64,000 nt of DNA from RDYJ01 sp034931405. Its GTDB lineage: Bacteria > Cyanobacteriota > Cyanobacteriia > Cyanobacteriales > Nostocaceae. The stretch covers positions 81,261 through 145,260 of the forward strand of contig NZ_JAYGHA010000014.1 of assembly GCF_034931405.1 (NCBI RefSeq), in the 5' to 3' direction. Below the pieces are notes generated by a model. The model ran no database searches. It saw only the letters and a list, made by a program, of their open reading frames with translations, and had not been told where the DNA came from. Made by a program: the position numbers and the translations under genes. Of the stretch, positions 40,888 through 49,675 are shown piece by piece (positions within the stretch are counted from its first letter, which is position 1; each line of letters opens with the position of its first letter).

Positions 40888-41240
40888 GATCGCACCCCCC
40901 CTCAACTCCCCAAATAGCGATCGCACCCCTCCAACTTCCCAAACAGCGATCGCACCCTTCAACCCCCCCAAACAGTGATCGCATCCCCTCAACTCCCAAA
41001 AAGCGATCGCACCCCTCCCCTCAACTTCCCAAACATTCTTTTTTTAACGAACCACAGAGACACAGAGAACACAGAGAAAGAGCGATCGCACCCCTCCAAC
41101 TTCCCAAAAGCGATCGCACTCCCTCAACCCCCCAAACAGCGATCGCACCCCTTCAACTTCCCAACATCCTTTTTTAACGAACCACGAAGACACGAAGAGC
41201 GCGAAGGTAAGAAATAATAAAAGAGCTATCGCACACCTTA
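40888..41240. repeat. HIP1-rich repeats at the right of the TA island
   Basis: About six GCGATCGC octamers with CACCCCTCCAACTTCCCAAA-type linkers and two AACGAACCAC(A/G)(G/A)AGACAC tracts. The Pro/Ser-rich open frames here are repeat-derived. AT-rich sequence follows to 41330. Confidence 0.85.
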
Positions 41241-41330
41241 CCCCAGCTATCACTTTTTTTACCTCATGCAAGGTTTATAAATTACACAACATAGCTATAA
41301 TAAATAACATAGTGTTATTTAGTCTTTTTT

Positions 41331-41732
41331 ATGTCAAACTACCCTAAATACTGTAGAGATAAGGCAAGAGAAGAATTGCCGGGAATGATAGGTACAGGTG
41401 CGGCTTCTAGTGCTGTACCAGTTCCAGGTGCTTTTACTGTAGGAACAACTGCTGTACAACTTTATGTGGTAAAGCGTATAGCGGAAATATATGGAGTTAA
41501 TGTTGAAGAACTGCCAGGGGGTGTAAAGGCTGTTGTCACTGCTGTTATGGCTTTAGGTATAGGTAGTACACTGGGTACATTGGCAGGGGAAGCAGCAAGT
41601 TTTATACCTGTAGTTGGATGGTTAGCAAAACCTGCTATTGGTGCAGCTACAACCAAGGCATTTGGTGAAGCTACTATTACATATTTTGAGAAAATATATC
41701 CAGATAAAGTTTATATTCCTGAAACTATGTAA
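41331..41732 (+). CDS. DUF697-like membrane-associated protein
   Basis: A 133-residue protein rich in Gly and Ala, with two or three hydrophobic helices: IGTGAASSAVPVPGAFTVGT, VVTAVMALGIGSTLGTLA and FIPVVGWLAKPAIGAATTKA. The layout with VVKRIAEIYGVNVEELPGG and FGEATITYFEKIYPDK resembles DUF697 (the C-terminal domain of YcjF-like GTPase partners). The function is unknown. It stands alone at the right border of the island. Confidence 0.65.
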   Translation: MSNYPKYCRDKAREELPGMIGTGAASSAVPVPGAFTVGTTAVQLYVVKRIAEIYGVNVEELPGGVKAVVTAVMALGIGSTLGTLAGEAASFIPVVGWLAKPAIGAATTKAFGEATITYFEKIYPDKVYIPETM

Positions 41733-41877
41733 AGTTGATATGTTGATAGGTTGGATTGAAAAAAGTGAAATATAACAAATAGCAAATATCTGTTGTGTTT
41801 ATATTGTATTACTTTTCATTTTCAAGCCAACCAAGCCAACGTGCATAAATTTCGTCAATTGAGGTAATTGTGAGAAT

Positions 41878-42756
41878 ATGAATAATACAGATTTAGGCTA
41901 TATCTACATTTTAGAAAATCCTGCCTTTAAGGATAACTTACTAAAAATTGGTTATACCACAAAAGATCCTAAATTAAGAGCAAAAGAACTATATCAAGGA
42001 AAAACAGGTGTACCTGGTGAATTTCAAGTTGTTTATAAGGAAGATGTTCCTAATTATGAAATGGCTGAGGATATGATACACAATAAACTTAAGGAATTTC
42101 GCTATAATTCACGAAGGGAGTTTTTTAAGTTACCTATACAAGAAGCAATATCAAAAATCCAGTCGGTAACTCAAAGGGAAATATACACTACAATTACAGA
42201 AAAAGATGTCATGATTTTTAATGGAAGTATGACATTAAGATGGTTCTGCTATCCAGGAGATTTTATTTTCATTGTGCGTTATAAAACATTCATAGATAGC
42301 CTAGAAATGACTCCTAGTATTATTGATATATTGAAATGTAAAGAAGGCGATCAGATATTAATAAGTAATAGACCAGGAAAAGAAGTTTATTTAAGTGATG
42401 ATGAGTTCATTAGTTTAGATATTGATCAATCTATAAATGGGTCGCTTCACCATATATTTAATATTTTTGCAGGTGATAAAATTGCTTGGCTAGGTAGACC
42501 TAGAGAAAGATGTAAACAATCAGAAGAATACTCAATTATCTGTATTTTAGATTGCCATGATAATGGTCATTTTGCAGGATTTTCAGCCCCTAGTACAGTC
42601 AGGTTGATTGACGGACTACCATTACCATTCGGCGGCCTACCATTACCATTCGGATATATTGATTCATTAGAAAATCAACCATCTGAACTGATGCGTCAGG
42701 CTTTTATGAAAATAAAAAGATTAGGTATACCTAGAAACTGGAGTCCTGAAAGGTAA
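41878..42756 (+). CDS. GIY-YIG (T5orf172-type) nuclease domain protein
   Basis: 292 residues. The N-terminal 90 residues are a T5orf172/MUG113-type GIY-YIG domain: DLGYIYILENPAF, LLKIGYTTKDPKLRAKELYQ and a C-terminal helix with EDMIHNKLKEF and REFFKLPIQEAI. The rest is an unrecognised domain with beta-rich segments (MIFNGSMTLRWFCYPGDFIF) and a tandem LPLPFGG repeat near residues 247-260. It is followed 22 bases later on the same strand by a HEPN-like protein. GIY-YIG proteins of this type are found in phages and defence islands. The pair may form one system. Confidence 0.75.
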   Translation: MNNTDLGYIYILENPAFKDNLLKIGYTTKDPKLRAKELYQGKTGVPGEFQVVYKEDVPNYEMAEDMIHNKLKEFRYNSRREFFKLPIQEAISKIQSVTQREIYTTITEKDVMIFNGSMTLRWFCYPGDFIFIVRYKTFIDSLEMTPSIIDILKCKEGDQILISNRPGKEVYLSDDEFISLDIDQSINGSLHHIFNIFAGDKIAWLGRPRERCKQSEEYSIICILDCHDNGHFAGFSAPSTVRLIDGLPLPFGGLPLPFGYIDSLENQPSELMRQAFMKIKRLGIPRNWSPER

Positions 42757-42778
42757 TTCGTATATACTTACTGGTATA

Positions 42779-43582
42779 ATGGAAATTATATTACAAGACT
42801 ATGCTAAAAATGACTTTTGCATAATTATGAGCGACTTAATTGAGCTTAAAAAAATTCGTGATGATTTTCAAAATGATTTAAGAGACTGGTTTGATATTGC
42901 ACATAGTCTCATTGCAATAACTTCGACTGGAGTAGATGAAATATCAAAAGAACATTTGCTATCTAATCCTGAAGCAGGTTATAGTTTTCCTGTTCCCATT
43001 TCTATAAATGGATCACCAACTCTTGTTAGTTTGAATAAATTAAGTTATGGAGAAATGTTTAGAATTTATAAAGACCATAAAGGTGTAATTGCAGAGTTAA
43101 TCTATGAACGAATTATACAGCGATGGTATGACTTTCTTAATCAAATAATTGAGCAAATTGTTAAATACCATATTACAGGTATTAAAAGTTATATCAACAT
43201 CCCTAAAGTTGAAATAAAAGTCGATTTTACTCAAGACAATTTGTTACAACAACTTCCTAGCTTAATAAAAGAAAGATTTGAGTTTAAGAAGAATATAGAA
43301 AAAACTGGATTAATTGAAAAATGTCTTGAACAGAACATAGATAACGAATTAAAACAGCAAATAAAAAAAGCAATTATTACCAGAAATTTACTCGAACATA
43401 GTCAAGGTATTATCCGAGAGCAAGATACAAAAGAATTAGGCAGTAATAATATAAAACTAATTGGTGCTGACTGTAAAGAGAAAGACTTTAAAGTAGGCGA
43501 CAGAGTAGAAATTACGATTTATGAACTATTTAAGCTTAAACAAGTTTTTTATCATACTTCAAAAATACTTATTCCAGAATAA
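42779..43582 (+). CDS. Putative HEPN-domain protein
   Basis: A 267-residue, mostly helical protein without a named domain that I am sure of. Near the C-terminus it has AIITRNLLEHSQG, in which R202-N203 and H207 fit the Rx4-6H RNase motif of HEPN toxins, with a polar residue after the Arg. The preceding helix KKNIEKTGLIEKCLEQNI is consistent with a HEPN bundle. The Met at residue 17 (MSDLIELKKIRD) is an alternative start. It probably shares a transcript with the GIY-YIG gene. RNase activity is an inference from the motif. Confidence 0.6.
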   Translation: MEIILQDYAKNDFCIIMSDLIELKKIRDDFQNDLRDWFDIAHSLIAITSTGVDEISKEHLLSNPEAGYSFPVPISINGSPTLVSLNKLSYGEMFRIYKDHKGVIAELIYERIIQRWYDFLNQIIEQIVKYHITGIKSYINIPKVEIKVDFTQDNLLQQLPSLIKERFEFKKNIEKTGLIEKCLEQNIDNELKQQIKKAIITRNLLEHSQGIIREQDTKELGSNNIKLIGADCKEKDFKVGDRVEITIYELFKLKQVFYHTSKILIPE

Positions 43583-43604
43583 GAAATTGTAATTCTGTAA
43601 TTCA

Positions 43605-43633
43605 AAATAAAAAAGGGTATGGAAAACATACCC
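43605..43633 (-). terminator. Rho-independent terminator of the pnt operon
   Basis: GGGTATG and CATACCC around five bases, followed on the minus strand by a T-rich run (43614-43605). A textbook terminator close behind pntB. Confidence 0.9.
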
Positions 43634-43654
43634 CGATAAATTCAAATATTTAAC

Positions 43655-45058
43655 CTACAGTTGCTTCACCTCACTAACCAACTTAGCCACCATATCCTTA
43701 GCACTACCAAACAACATAGTCGTTTTAGCCTTATAAAACAACTCATTATCAACACCAGCAAAACCGGCACTCATACCGCGCTTAATCACAATAGTTTGCT
43801 TTGCGCGATCAACCTCCAAAATCGGCATCCCATAAATAGGACTATTCTTATCACTACGCGCCGCCGGATTGACCACATCATTAGCACCAATCACCAACGC
43901 CACATCAGCCTGTTCAAACTGGGGATTAATATCCTCCATATCATACAACTGCGTATAAGCCACATTAGCTTCCGCCAATAATACATTCATGTGACCCGGC
44001 ATTCTCCCCGCCACCGGATGTATCGCATATTTCACATCCACACCCATGCGTTCAAGTTGATCAGCCAACTCCCGGACGCTATGCTGGGCTTGAGCAACCG
44101 CCATACCGTAACCTGGGACAATCACCACAGAACGGGCATAACCCAACATCATCGCCCCTTCCTCAGCATCAATACTGCGAACAGGTTGATTACTAGCACC
44201 AGCAGCCGCACCACCACTAGAAGTAGAGACAGAACCAAAAGCACTAAATAAGACACTGAACAAAGAACGGTTCATCGCCTTACACATAATTTCCGTCAGG
44301 ATAAGACCAGAAGCCCCCACCAAAGCACCGGCGATGATTAACATATTGTTCATCACCACAAACCCAGCCGCAGCCGCAGCCACACCGGAGAGAGAGTTTA
44401 ACAGGGAGATAACAACCGGCATATCTCCCCCACCAATGGGGAGGACGAACATCACACCCAACACCAAAGAAACAGCCACCACTCCCAAAAATACGGGGAG
44501 GCTATCTGGTGTCCTGATTAAATAGGCACTTCCAGCTAAATAAGAACCCAAAAGCAACAGGTTAAAAGGTTGTTGCAAAGGAAAGGTAATGGGAGTACCG
44601 CTAATTAAACCTTGCAATTTGGCAAAAGCGAGAAAACTACCCGTTAAAGTCACGCCACCAATTAACACATCCAATAACATGGAAATGTTGACATCGAGGG
44701 GGATAGGTTGAGAACTATCTAATAACCGCCAAAATTCAGCCACAGCGATAAGTGCGGAAGAAGCACCACCCAAACCATTGAGTAAACCCACCATTTGGGG
44801 CATTTCCGTCATTTGCACTTTGTAAGCGATAACAGCGCCAATTACCGAACCAATGGCCAAGCCGATCAAAATCATCTCGTAATTTAATACGTGCTGATCT
44901 AGTAATGTGGCAACAACCGCTAACAACATCCCCACCGCAGCCACAAGATTACCGTTTCTAGCAGTTGCAGGAGAACCCAGTTTTTTCAAACCCAGGATAA
45001 ATAATGATGCAGCGACTAAGTAAGTTAGCTGAATCCCAGTTGGTAAAAAGTCGCTCAT
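43655..45058 (-). CDS. pntB: NAD(P) transhydrogenase subunit beta
   Basis: Membrane and NADP(H)-binding subunit of the proton-translocating transhydrogenase, which makes NADPH from NADH. 467 residues: eight or nine helices in the N-terminal two thirds (domain II), then the soluble domain III with VVIVPGYGMAVAQAQHSVRE (NADP-binding loop), HPVAGRMPGHMNVLLAEANV, VALVIGANDVVNPAAR and IKRGMSAGFAGVDNELF. It overlaps pntA2 by four bases. Last gene of the operon and followed by a strong terminator. Confidence 0.97.
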   Translation of the reverse strand: MSDFLPTGIQLTYLVAASLFILGLKKLGSPATARNGNLVAAVGMLLAVVATLLDQHVLNYEMILIGLAIGSVIGAVIAYKVQMTEMPQMVGLLNGLGGASSALIAVAEFWRLLDSSQPIPLDVNISMLLDVLIGGVTLTGSFLAFAKLQGLISGTPITFPLQQPFNLLLLGSYLAGSAYLIRTPDSLPVFLGVVAVSLVLGVMFVLPIGGGDMPVVISLLNSLSGVAAAAAGFVVMNNMLIIAGALVGASGLILTEIMCKAMNRSLFSVLFSAFGSVSTSSGGAAAGASNQPVRSIDAEEGAMMLGYARSVVIVPGYGMAVAQAQHSVRELADQLERMGVDVKYAIHPVAGRMPGHMNVLLAEANVAYTQLYDMEDINPQFEQADVALVIGANDVVNPAARSDKNSPIYGMPILEVDRAKQTIVIKRGMSAGFAGVDNELFYKAKTTMLFGSAKDMVAKLVSEVKQL

Positions 45059-45348
45059 GCTTTTATTTCCTTTTTCTTAAACATTTGCAACATTCTGTCT
45101 GTTACTAAAAAACCGCCGACAACATTCACCATTGCCAAAATTACGGCAATTAAACCGAGAATTACCGATAAATTCGTGTTTCTCTCCCCCGCAGCCAGGA
45201 TTGCACCAATTACCGAAATACCGGAAATGGCGTTTGAACCAGACATTAACGGGGTGTGTAACGTGGGGGGAATTTTGTTGATGACTTCAAAGCCGATAAA
45301 AGAGGCTAAGACGAGTACAAATAAAGCCGGAAGTAATGCTTGTGTCAT
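45055..45348 (-). CDS. NAD(P) transhydrogenase subunit alpha, part 2 (membrane part)
   Basis: A 97-residue protein with about three helices (MTQALLPALFVLVLASFIGF, SGISVIGAILAAG, VILGLIAVILAMVNVVGG). It corresponds to the C-terminal membrane segment of the PntA of E. coli, split off as in many cyanobacteria. The start is ATG 45348; the longer frame begins at 45387 within non-conserved sequence. Coupled to pntB by ATGA overlap. It is commonly called pntA2 or pntAB. Confidence 0.93.
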   Translation of the reverse strand: MTQALLPALFVLVLASFIGFEVINKIPPTLHTPLMSGSNAISGISVIGAILAAGERNTNLSVILGLIAVILAMVNVVGGFLVTDRMLQMFKKKEIKA

Positions 45349-45491
45349 GTGATTTTTGGATTTAAGAGGTTTCGCGCAGAGACGCAAATAAAAGATTTAC
45401 AAGAATTAGGTAAAATCTCCCTCAAACTCGCATTTCTCTGCGAACTCTGCGCCTCTGCGGTTCGTTATTCCGGGAAATTTATTCATGTCAA

Positions 45492-46646
45492 CTAAACCGC
45501 TACCGCTTGCAAAGCGTCTTTTACTCGTTGGTTTCTAATTTCTCCACCATGAGTAACACAAGCAGCATCAACGATATCGTCACCAAAATTGATTTGTAAC
45601 GCCTTATCTTTAATCAACAGTTGCATTAATGAAGTTACATTCTTCGCATACAATTGGCTGGCGTGTACAGGCATAGATGAGGGTAAATTAATTGGTCCAA
45701 TAATGGTTACACCGTTCCACACTATGTCTTTACCAGGTTCGGTACAAGCACAATTACCACCTTGTTCTGCGGCTAAGTCTACAATTACAGAACCGGGTTT
45801 CATCGCTTTTACCATGTCTTCTGTCACCAGGATGGGCGCTTTTCTCCCTGGTACTTGGGCTGTGGTAATTACTACATCAGAGTTTTTAACGTGTTCAGCT
45901 ACTAATTCTTGGGTACGCTTTTTACTGTCTTCTGATATTTCTTTGGCGTAACCACCAGCAGCAACTGTTTCTTCTTCGAGTTTGACTTCGACAAATTTCG
46001 CCCCTAAGCTTTGCACTTCTTCTTTGACGGCTGGACGAATATCAAAGGCTTCTACTACTGCTCCTAGTCTACGGGCTGTAGCGATCGCCTGTAAACCCGC
46101 TACACCTGCTCCCATAATAAATATCTTAGCTGGGGCAATTGTACCCGCCGCAGTAGTCAACATTGGGAAATATTTTGGTAATGCCGCCGCCGCTAAAAGT
46201 ACGGTTTTATACCCTGCCAAAGATGCTTGGGAAGATAAAGCATCCATACTTTGCGCTCTGGTAGTACGGGGAATTAATTCCATACTTAAAGCTGTAACTT
46301 GCCGATGTGCCAGTTTTTGCGCTATTTCAGGATTACCCAAGGGATTGAGGAAGCTAATTAAAACCGATCCCGTTTTTAGCAAATCAATTTCTGAACGTCC
46401 ATCTTCTCTTTCTTGGGGAGGACTTACTTTGAGTAATATATCCGCTTCACTCCATAATGTCGCTGTATCGCTGATAATTTTTGCCCCTGCTGCTTCATAG
46501 TCAGCATCAGTGAAATATGCTTTTTCTCCTGCACCAGTTTCTACTAAAATCTCTAAACCTTGTTTGACTAACTTGGCTACGATGTCAGGAATTAATGACA
46601 CCCTACGTTCACACACTTCAATTTCTTTAGCTACGGCTATTTTCAT
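45492..46646 (-). CDS. pntA: NAD(P) transhydrogenase subunit alpha, part 1 (NAD-binding)
   Basis: The soluble NAD(H)-binding domain I, 384 residues, homologous to alanine dehydrogenase. It begins MKIAVAKEIEVCERRVSLIP and has MDALSSQASLAGYKTVLLAA, the Rossmann motif KIFIMGAGVAGLQAIATARR, FDIRPAVKEEVQSLGA, ITTAQVPGRKAPILV and IVDLAAEQGGNCACTEPGK. First gene of the operon pntA1-pntA2-pntB. A stretch of about 140 bases separates it from pntA2, containing GCGAACTCTGCGCCTCTGCG-type repeat. Confidence 0.96.
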   Translation of the reverse strand: MKIAVAKEIEVCERRVSLIPDIVAKLVKQGLEILVETGAGEKAYFTDADYEAAGAKIISDTATLWSEADILLKVSPPQEREDGRSEIDLLKTGSVLISFLNPLGNPEIAQKLAHRQVTALSMELIPRTTRAQSMDALSSQASLAGYKTVLLAAAALPKYFPMLTTAAGTIAPAKIFIMGAGVAGLQAIATARRLGAVVEAFDIRPAVKEEVQSLGAKFVEVKLEEETVAAGGYAKEISEDSKKRTQELVAEHVKNSDVVITTAQVPGRKAPILVTEDMVKAMKPGSVIVDLAAEQGGNCACTEPGKDIVWNGVTIIGPINLPSSMPVHASQLYAKNVTSLMQLLIKDKALQINFGDDIVDAACVTHGGEIRNQRVKDALQAVAV

Positions 46647-47601
46647 GAAATCTCCTAGAAATAAATACCTAATATCTGCTAACTATGGATGCACGTTACT
46701 TATTAACCCCGAAATAAGCAAGATTATCCATGAATTTTGATAATAGATTAAAAGAATGCAGAATGCAGAATTTAGAATTTAGAATTACATTTTGCAACGG
46801 GGATTTTACCCCGACGCAAAACCCGCTGCTTGTAGAAGCAGAGGACTTTAACCCCCAAAGGTAGATTAAACTTGGAATTTTGTCTTTTTCATTCTTCTTT
46901 GTCCTTACCAAGATAGTCTTTTCGGCTTGCAGTCATAATTTCAGATGGTTGCAAACTATTTTACTTCCTGCACATCTTATGTTGATTTCCTGATATATAT
47001 CTATGTCTTCAGATTCTTTTCGGGATTGAGAAGTTTTGGTCTTGCTTTCTGCAATCTTGAAGTATTCATCAAATTTTGCCAGCTTGATATTTTCCCCATT
47101 AATTCTTAGTTATTTATCCGTTTATTCCTGTTGCTAAAAAATAGCATCAATTCTGAAAATATTGACGATTAATCGCCTTCAACGCAACATATTCGGATTT
47201 GAGATGGTGGATATGGGACACAAAAGTTTGTTTACAGCATTTCTTGGCGGCTACCGCAAGGCAGATGGTAAAGTTTGAGTCTAACTAATTTATCGCAATT
47301 TATCGTAATTTAACTAGCGATCGCTCAAAACTTATTTCAATTTTTATCAAAAAAATGTTAGATTTCTCAATATTTGTATATAATCTGAAACACAAACAAA
47401 CTAAAAATCCATTTATTTCAGTCTTTGTTAGCTCAACAAACCCACACTATGCCTCATTTTCACCCAGTCAGGATAAAAAGGCACTTTTGCTGTTATTTAT
47501 CGTCCATTATTTAGTCATAGAGTAGTAAAGTTTAGTTAATAATACTAACAAGACTGTTACTTAAGATTACCAACATCATATTTTCCAGAGGAAGTCTAAC
47601 T
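46647..47601. other. Large divergent intergenic region, no gene seen
   Basis: About 950 bases between the pntA1 and DUF2808 starts. It is AT-rich, with one GCGATCGC and a CGGGGATTTTACCCCG hairpin-like stretch (about 46799-46815). The one open frame on the minus strand (46696-46911) has no protein-like pattern. Promoters for both genes must be here, and a small RNA cannot be excluded. Confidence 0.45.
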
Positions 47602-48111
47602 ATGAGACGTTTATTTTCTGCTTTAGCTGTAACTGGTTGCTTATTGACTAGCTTTCCAGCTATCAGTTGGGCGCAATCACAGGGTTTTACATTATTTAGC
47701 GGTGTTAAGTCAGAAAACCAGTTGCCCTTCCGGTTAGATTTTGAGGGGCAAAGACTGGGTACTGATAGATATAGACTCAGACTACCCGCTAAAAAAATGA
47801 CCTTGGCAGTTGCCCAATTTGCCATTACTTACCCTAATTATTACAAAGGCACTTTTGATCCCAAAAATGTGGAAGTCAGAGTCAATGGTAAAAGCGTTCC
47901 CCTATCTGAAGTTAAATGGGATAAAGAAGGACGAGTGATTGAGATATTTCCCCAAGAACCAGTACCTGCTGGTACTGGGGTTGAGTTAGTGCTATCTAAC
48001 GTGCAGAATCCCCCCTTTGGAGGAATTTTCTACTTCAACTGCCAAGTTCTCTCCCCTGGAGATTTACCAATGCTGCGTTATTTAGGGTCTTGGATTATCA
48101 GTATTTCTTAA
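47602..48111 (+). CDS. DUF2808 family secreted protein
   Basis: 169 residues with a signal peptide (RRLFSALAVTGCLLTSFPAI, cleavage near SWAQS) and the DUF2808 domain: RYRLRLPAKKMTLAVAQFAI, YPNYYKGTFDPKNVEVRVNG, RVIEIFPQEPVPAGTGVELV and LSNVQNPPFGGIFYFNCQV, ending LRYLGSWIISIS. A cyanobacterial periplasmic or envelope protein of unknown function. It stands upstream of rpmH, a neighbourhood I have seen in other cyanobacteria. GGAAGTC near 47591 serves as a weak ribosome binding site. Confidence 0.88.
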   Translation: MRRLFSALAVTGCLLTSFPAISWAQSQGFTLFSGVKSENQLPFRLDFEGQRLGTDRYRLRLPAKKMTLAVAQFAITYPNYYKGTFDPKNVEVRVNGKSVPLSEVKWDKEGRVIEIFPQEPVPAGTGVELVLSNVQNPPFGGIFYFNCQVLSPGDLPMLRYLGSWIISIS

Positions 48112-48235
48112 CAAGGGAACAGGGAACAGGTAAGAAAGAGGCAAAAGGCAAAAGGCAAAAGGCAGAAGAAATATAAATAATATTCTCCCCAATCCCCAAT
48201 CCCCAATCCCCAGTCCCCAATCCCCAGTCCCCAGA
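48112..48235. repeat. Heptamer repeats between DUF2808 and rpmH
   Basis: GGGAACA, GGCAAAA and CCCCAAT/CCCCAGT units in series. The rpmH promoter lies after these, within 48236-48320. Confidence 0.85.
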
Positions 48236-48326
48236 AACTCTATCCAGAAATATGTTCCTATCGCCTGTAAAGTGGTAAGATAAGAGATTGTGACTTTTTA
48301 TAAAAATCGCCTAAGAGGAGAACGGT

Positions 48327-48461
48327 ATGCAAAGGACACTGGGCGGCACTTGCCGTAAGAGAAAGAGAACCTCTGGATTTCGTGCCAGAATGCGGACACC
48401 AGACGGCAGAAACGTGATCAGAGCCAGAAGAAAAAAAGGCCGTCATCGTTTGAGCGTTTAG
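48327..48461 (+). CDS. rpmH: 50S ribosomal protein L34
   Basis: A 44-residue basic protein MQRTLGGTCRKRKRTSGFRA, then RMRTPDGRNVIRARRKKGRH and RLSV, matching L34 over its whole length. AGAGGAG lies about ten bases before the ATG. First gene of the conserved rpmH-rnpA cluster. It is shorter than the usual ORF cut-off but certain. Confidence 0.98.
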   Translation: MQRTLGGTCRKRKRTSGFRARMRTPDGRNVIRARRKKGRHRLSV

Positions 48462-48486
48462 GGTATATCCAGCAAATAGAGTAGCT

Positions 48487-48906
48487 GTGCCTTTGCCCAA
48501 AGCATATAGATTAAAATCCCGCAAGGATTTCCAGGCGGTTTTCCGGGAAGGAATTCGGTGTCATAGCTCTCATTTCATTTTGAGAGCTTTAAAACCGTCA
48601 CCCGCAAAAAAACCTTTTTTGGATGCTGCTGTGACTACACAACCAAGCGACTGTGAAAATTTAGCCAGCACAAAAATTGGCATTTCCATCAGTACCAAAG
48701 TTAGTAAAAGAGCAGTAGTTCGCAACCGGATTAAAAGGAAAATTGCCGCCGCATTGTATCAATTCTTGCCTCACTTATCGACAGGATGGCGGTTGGTAGT
48801 GATTGTGAAGCCAAAGACAACAGAATCTGAGTGCGTCAGCCAACAATTTCTGCAAGAATTAGAGCAGTTGTTGGTAAAAGCTGAGGTCATAAATGGGCAT
48901 TCGTGA
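48487..48906 (+). CDS. rnpA: Ribonuclease P protein component
   Basis: Protein subunit of RNase P, which matures tRNA 5' ends together with the RnpB RNA. 139 residues starting at GTG (LPKAYRLKSRKDFQAVFREG), with the RNR motif in KVSKRAVVRNRIKRKIAAAL and FLPHLSTGWRLVVIVKP. A central insertion of about 20 residues (KKPFLDAAVTTQPSDC) is typical of cyanobacteria. It follows rpmH by 25 bases and overlaps the PH-domain gene by 14 bases. Confidence 0.96.
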   Translation: MPLPKAYRLKSRKDFQAVFREGIRCHSSHFILRALKPSPAKKPFLDAAVTTQPSDCENLASTKIGISISTKVSKRAVVRNRIKRKIAAALYQFLPHLSTGWRLVVIVKPKTTESECVSQQFLQELEQLLVKAEVINGHS

Positions 48907-49282
48907 AGAAATTTATTATGAAGGTGGTCCACACATTGGGGATTTGATTCTCAATGTATTGATTGGGTTCACATTGGTTGGTTTACCATTAACTGTTGGG
49001 GCAATTGTGAGAGCGTTATGGTTACGCTTCCGCATTACTGATCGACGACTTGGTGTAACGGGTGGATGGATGGGACGCGATCGCAATGACGTAATTTATT
49101 CAGAAATCGTCAAAGTCGTGAAAATTCCCCGTGCTTTTGGCTTATGGGGAGATATGGTAGTTACCCTCAAAAACGGTACTCGTTTAGAAATGAGGGCTGT
49201 TCCCAATTTTCGGGAAGTTTATGACTACATTAATGAAAAAGTCGCTGCTAAAAATCCCCAATATACTGCTGCTCAAAAGTAG
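48893..49282 (+). CDS. PH domain (DUF304/YdbT-like) membrane protein
   Basis: 129 residues. A membrane helix near residues 19-43 (LILNVLIGFTLVGLPLTVGA) is followed by a small bacterial PH domain: WLRFRITDRRLGVTGGWMGR, YSEIVKVVKIPRAFGLWGDM and VVTLKNGTRLEMRAVPNF. It overlaps rnpA by 14 bases, so it belongs to the same transcript. In cyanobacteria this gene regularly stands between rnpA and yidC, which suggests a role in membrane protein insertion, though none is shown. Confidence 0.85.
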   Translation: MGIREEIYYEGGPHIGDLILNVLIGFTLVGLPLTVGAIVRALWLRFRITDRRLGVTGGWMGRDRNDVIYSEIVKVVKIPRAFGLWGDMVVTLKNGTRLEMRAVPNFREVYDYINEKVAAKNPQYTAAQK

Positions 49283-49283
49283 G

Positions 49284-49406
49284 CAGGAGTCAGGAGTCAG
49301 GAGTCAGTAGTCAGAAGTCAGTAGTCAGTAGTCAGGAGTCAGGATAAAGAAGAAAGAAACATATTTATTCCCAGTCACCAGTCACCAGTCACCAGTCACC
49401 AGTCCC
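49284..49406. repeat. Tandem repeats AGTCAGG/AGTCAGT and CAGTCAC
   Basis: About eight heptamers of the AGTCAG(G/T) type at 49284-49344 and four CCAGTCA units at 49373-49406, between the PH gene and yidC. Confidence 0.9.
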
Positions 49407-49506
49407 CATTGTGCGGCTATCCGTAGTCAATGACAGTCGCTAATAAATCACGATTTAGATAAATTAGATTTAGTTCAGTTTACCGAAAACCTGGGTTTGA
49501 GGTTGT

Positions 49507-49529
49507 CCGTCCTTCCAGGACGGCTTTTT
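49507..49529 (+). terminator. Rho-independent terminator
   Basis: CCGTCC and GGACGG around TTCCA, followed by CTTTTT. It probably ends the rpmH-rnpA-PH transcript or attenuates before yidC. A second hairpin GCCCTTTTAGGGC lies at 49623-49635. Confidence 0.75.
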
Positions 49530-49675
49530 GATACAATACTGGAAACAGGCAGGGCATTGTCTGTTGGGCGAGATAGTGTCAGACGGACTTGATCCGCAAC
49601 TATTTTTTGAACCCAAAATCCTTGCCCTTTTAGGGCAGGGAGTATGTCAAAGTACCTTGGGTTGGATTTAGAATA

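Noticed and set aside
39868..41180. Regularly spaced GCGATCGC sites resembling a CRISPR array
   Set aside because: The repeated unit is the HIP1 octamer with similar, not unique, spacers of 15-25 bases, and no cas genes are present.
46696..46911. 71-codon frame on the minus strand upstream of pntA1
   Set aside because: Low-complexity composition, no ribosome binding site, no protein-like pattern; it looks like chance.
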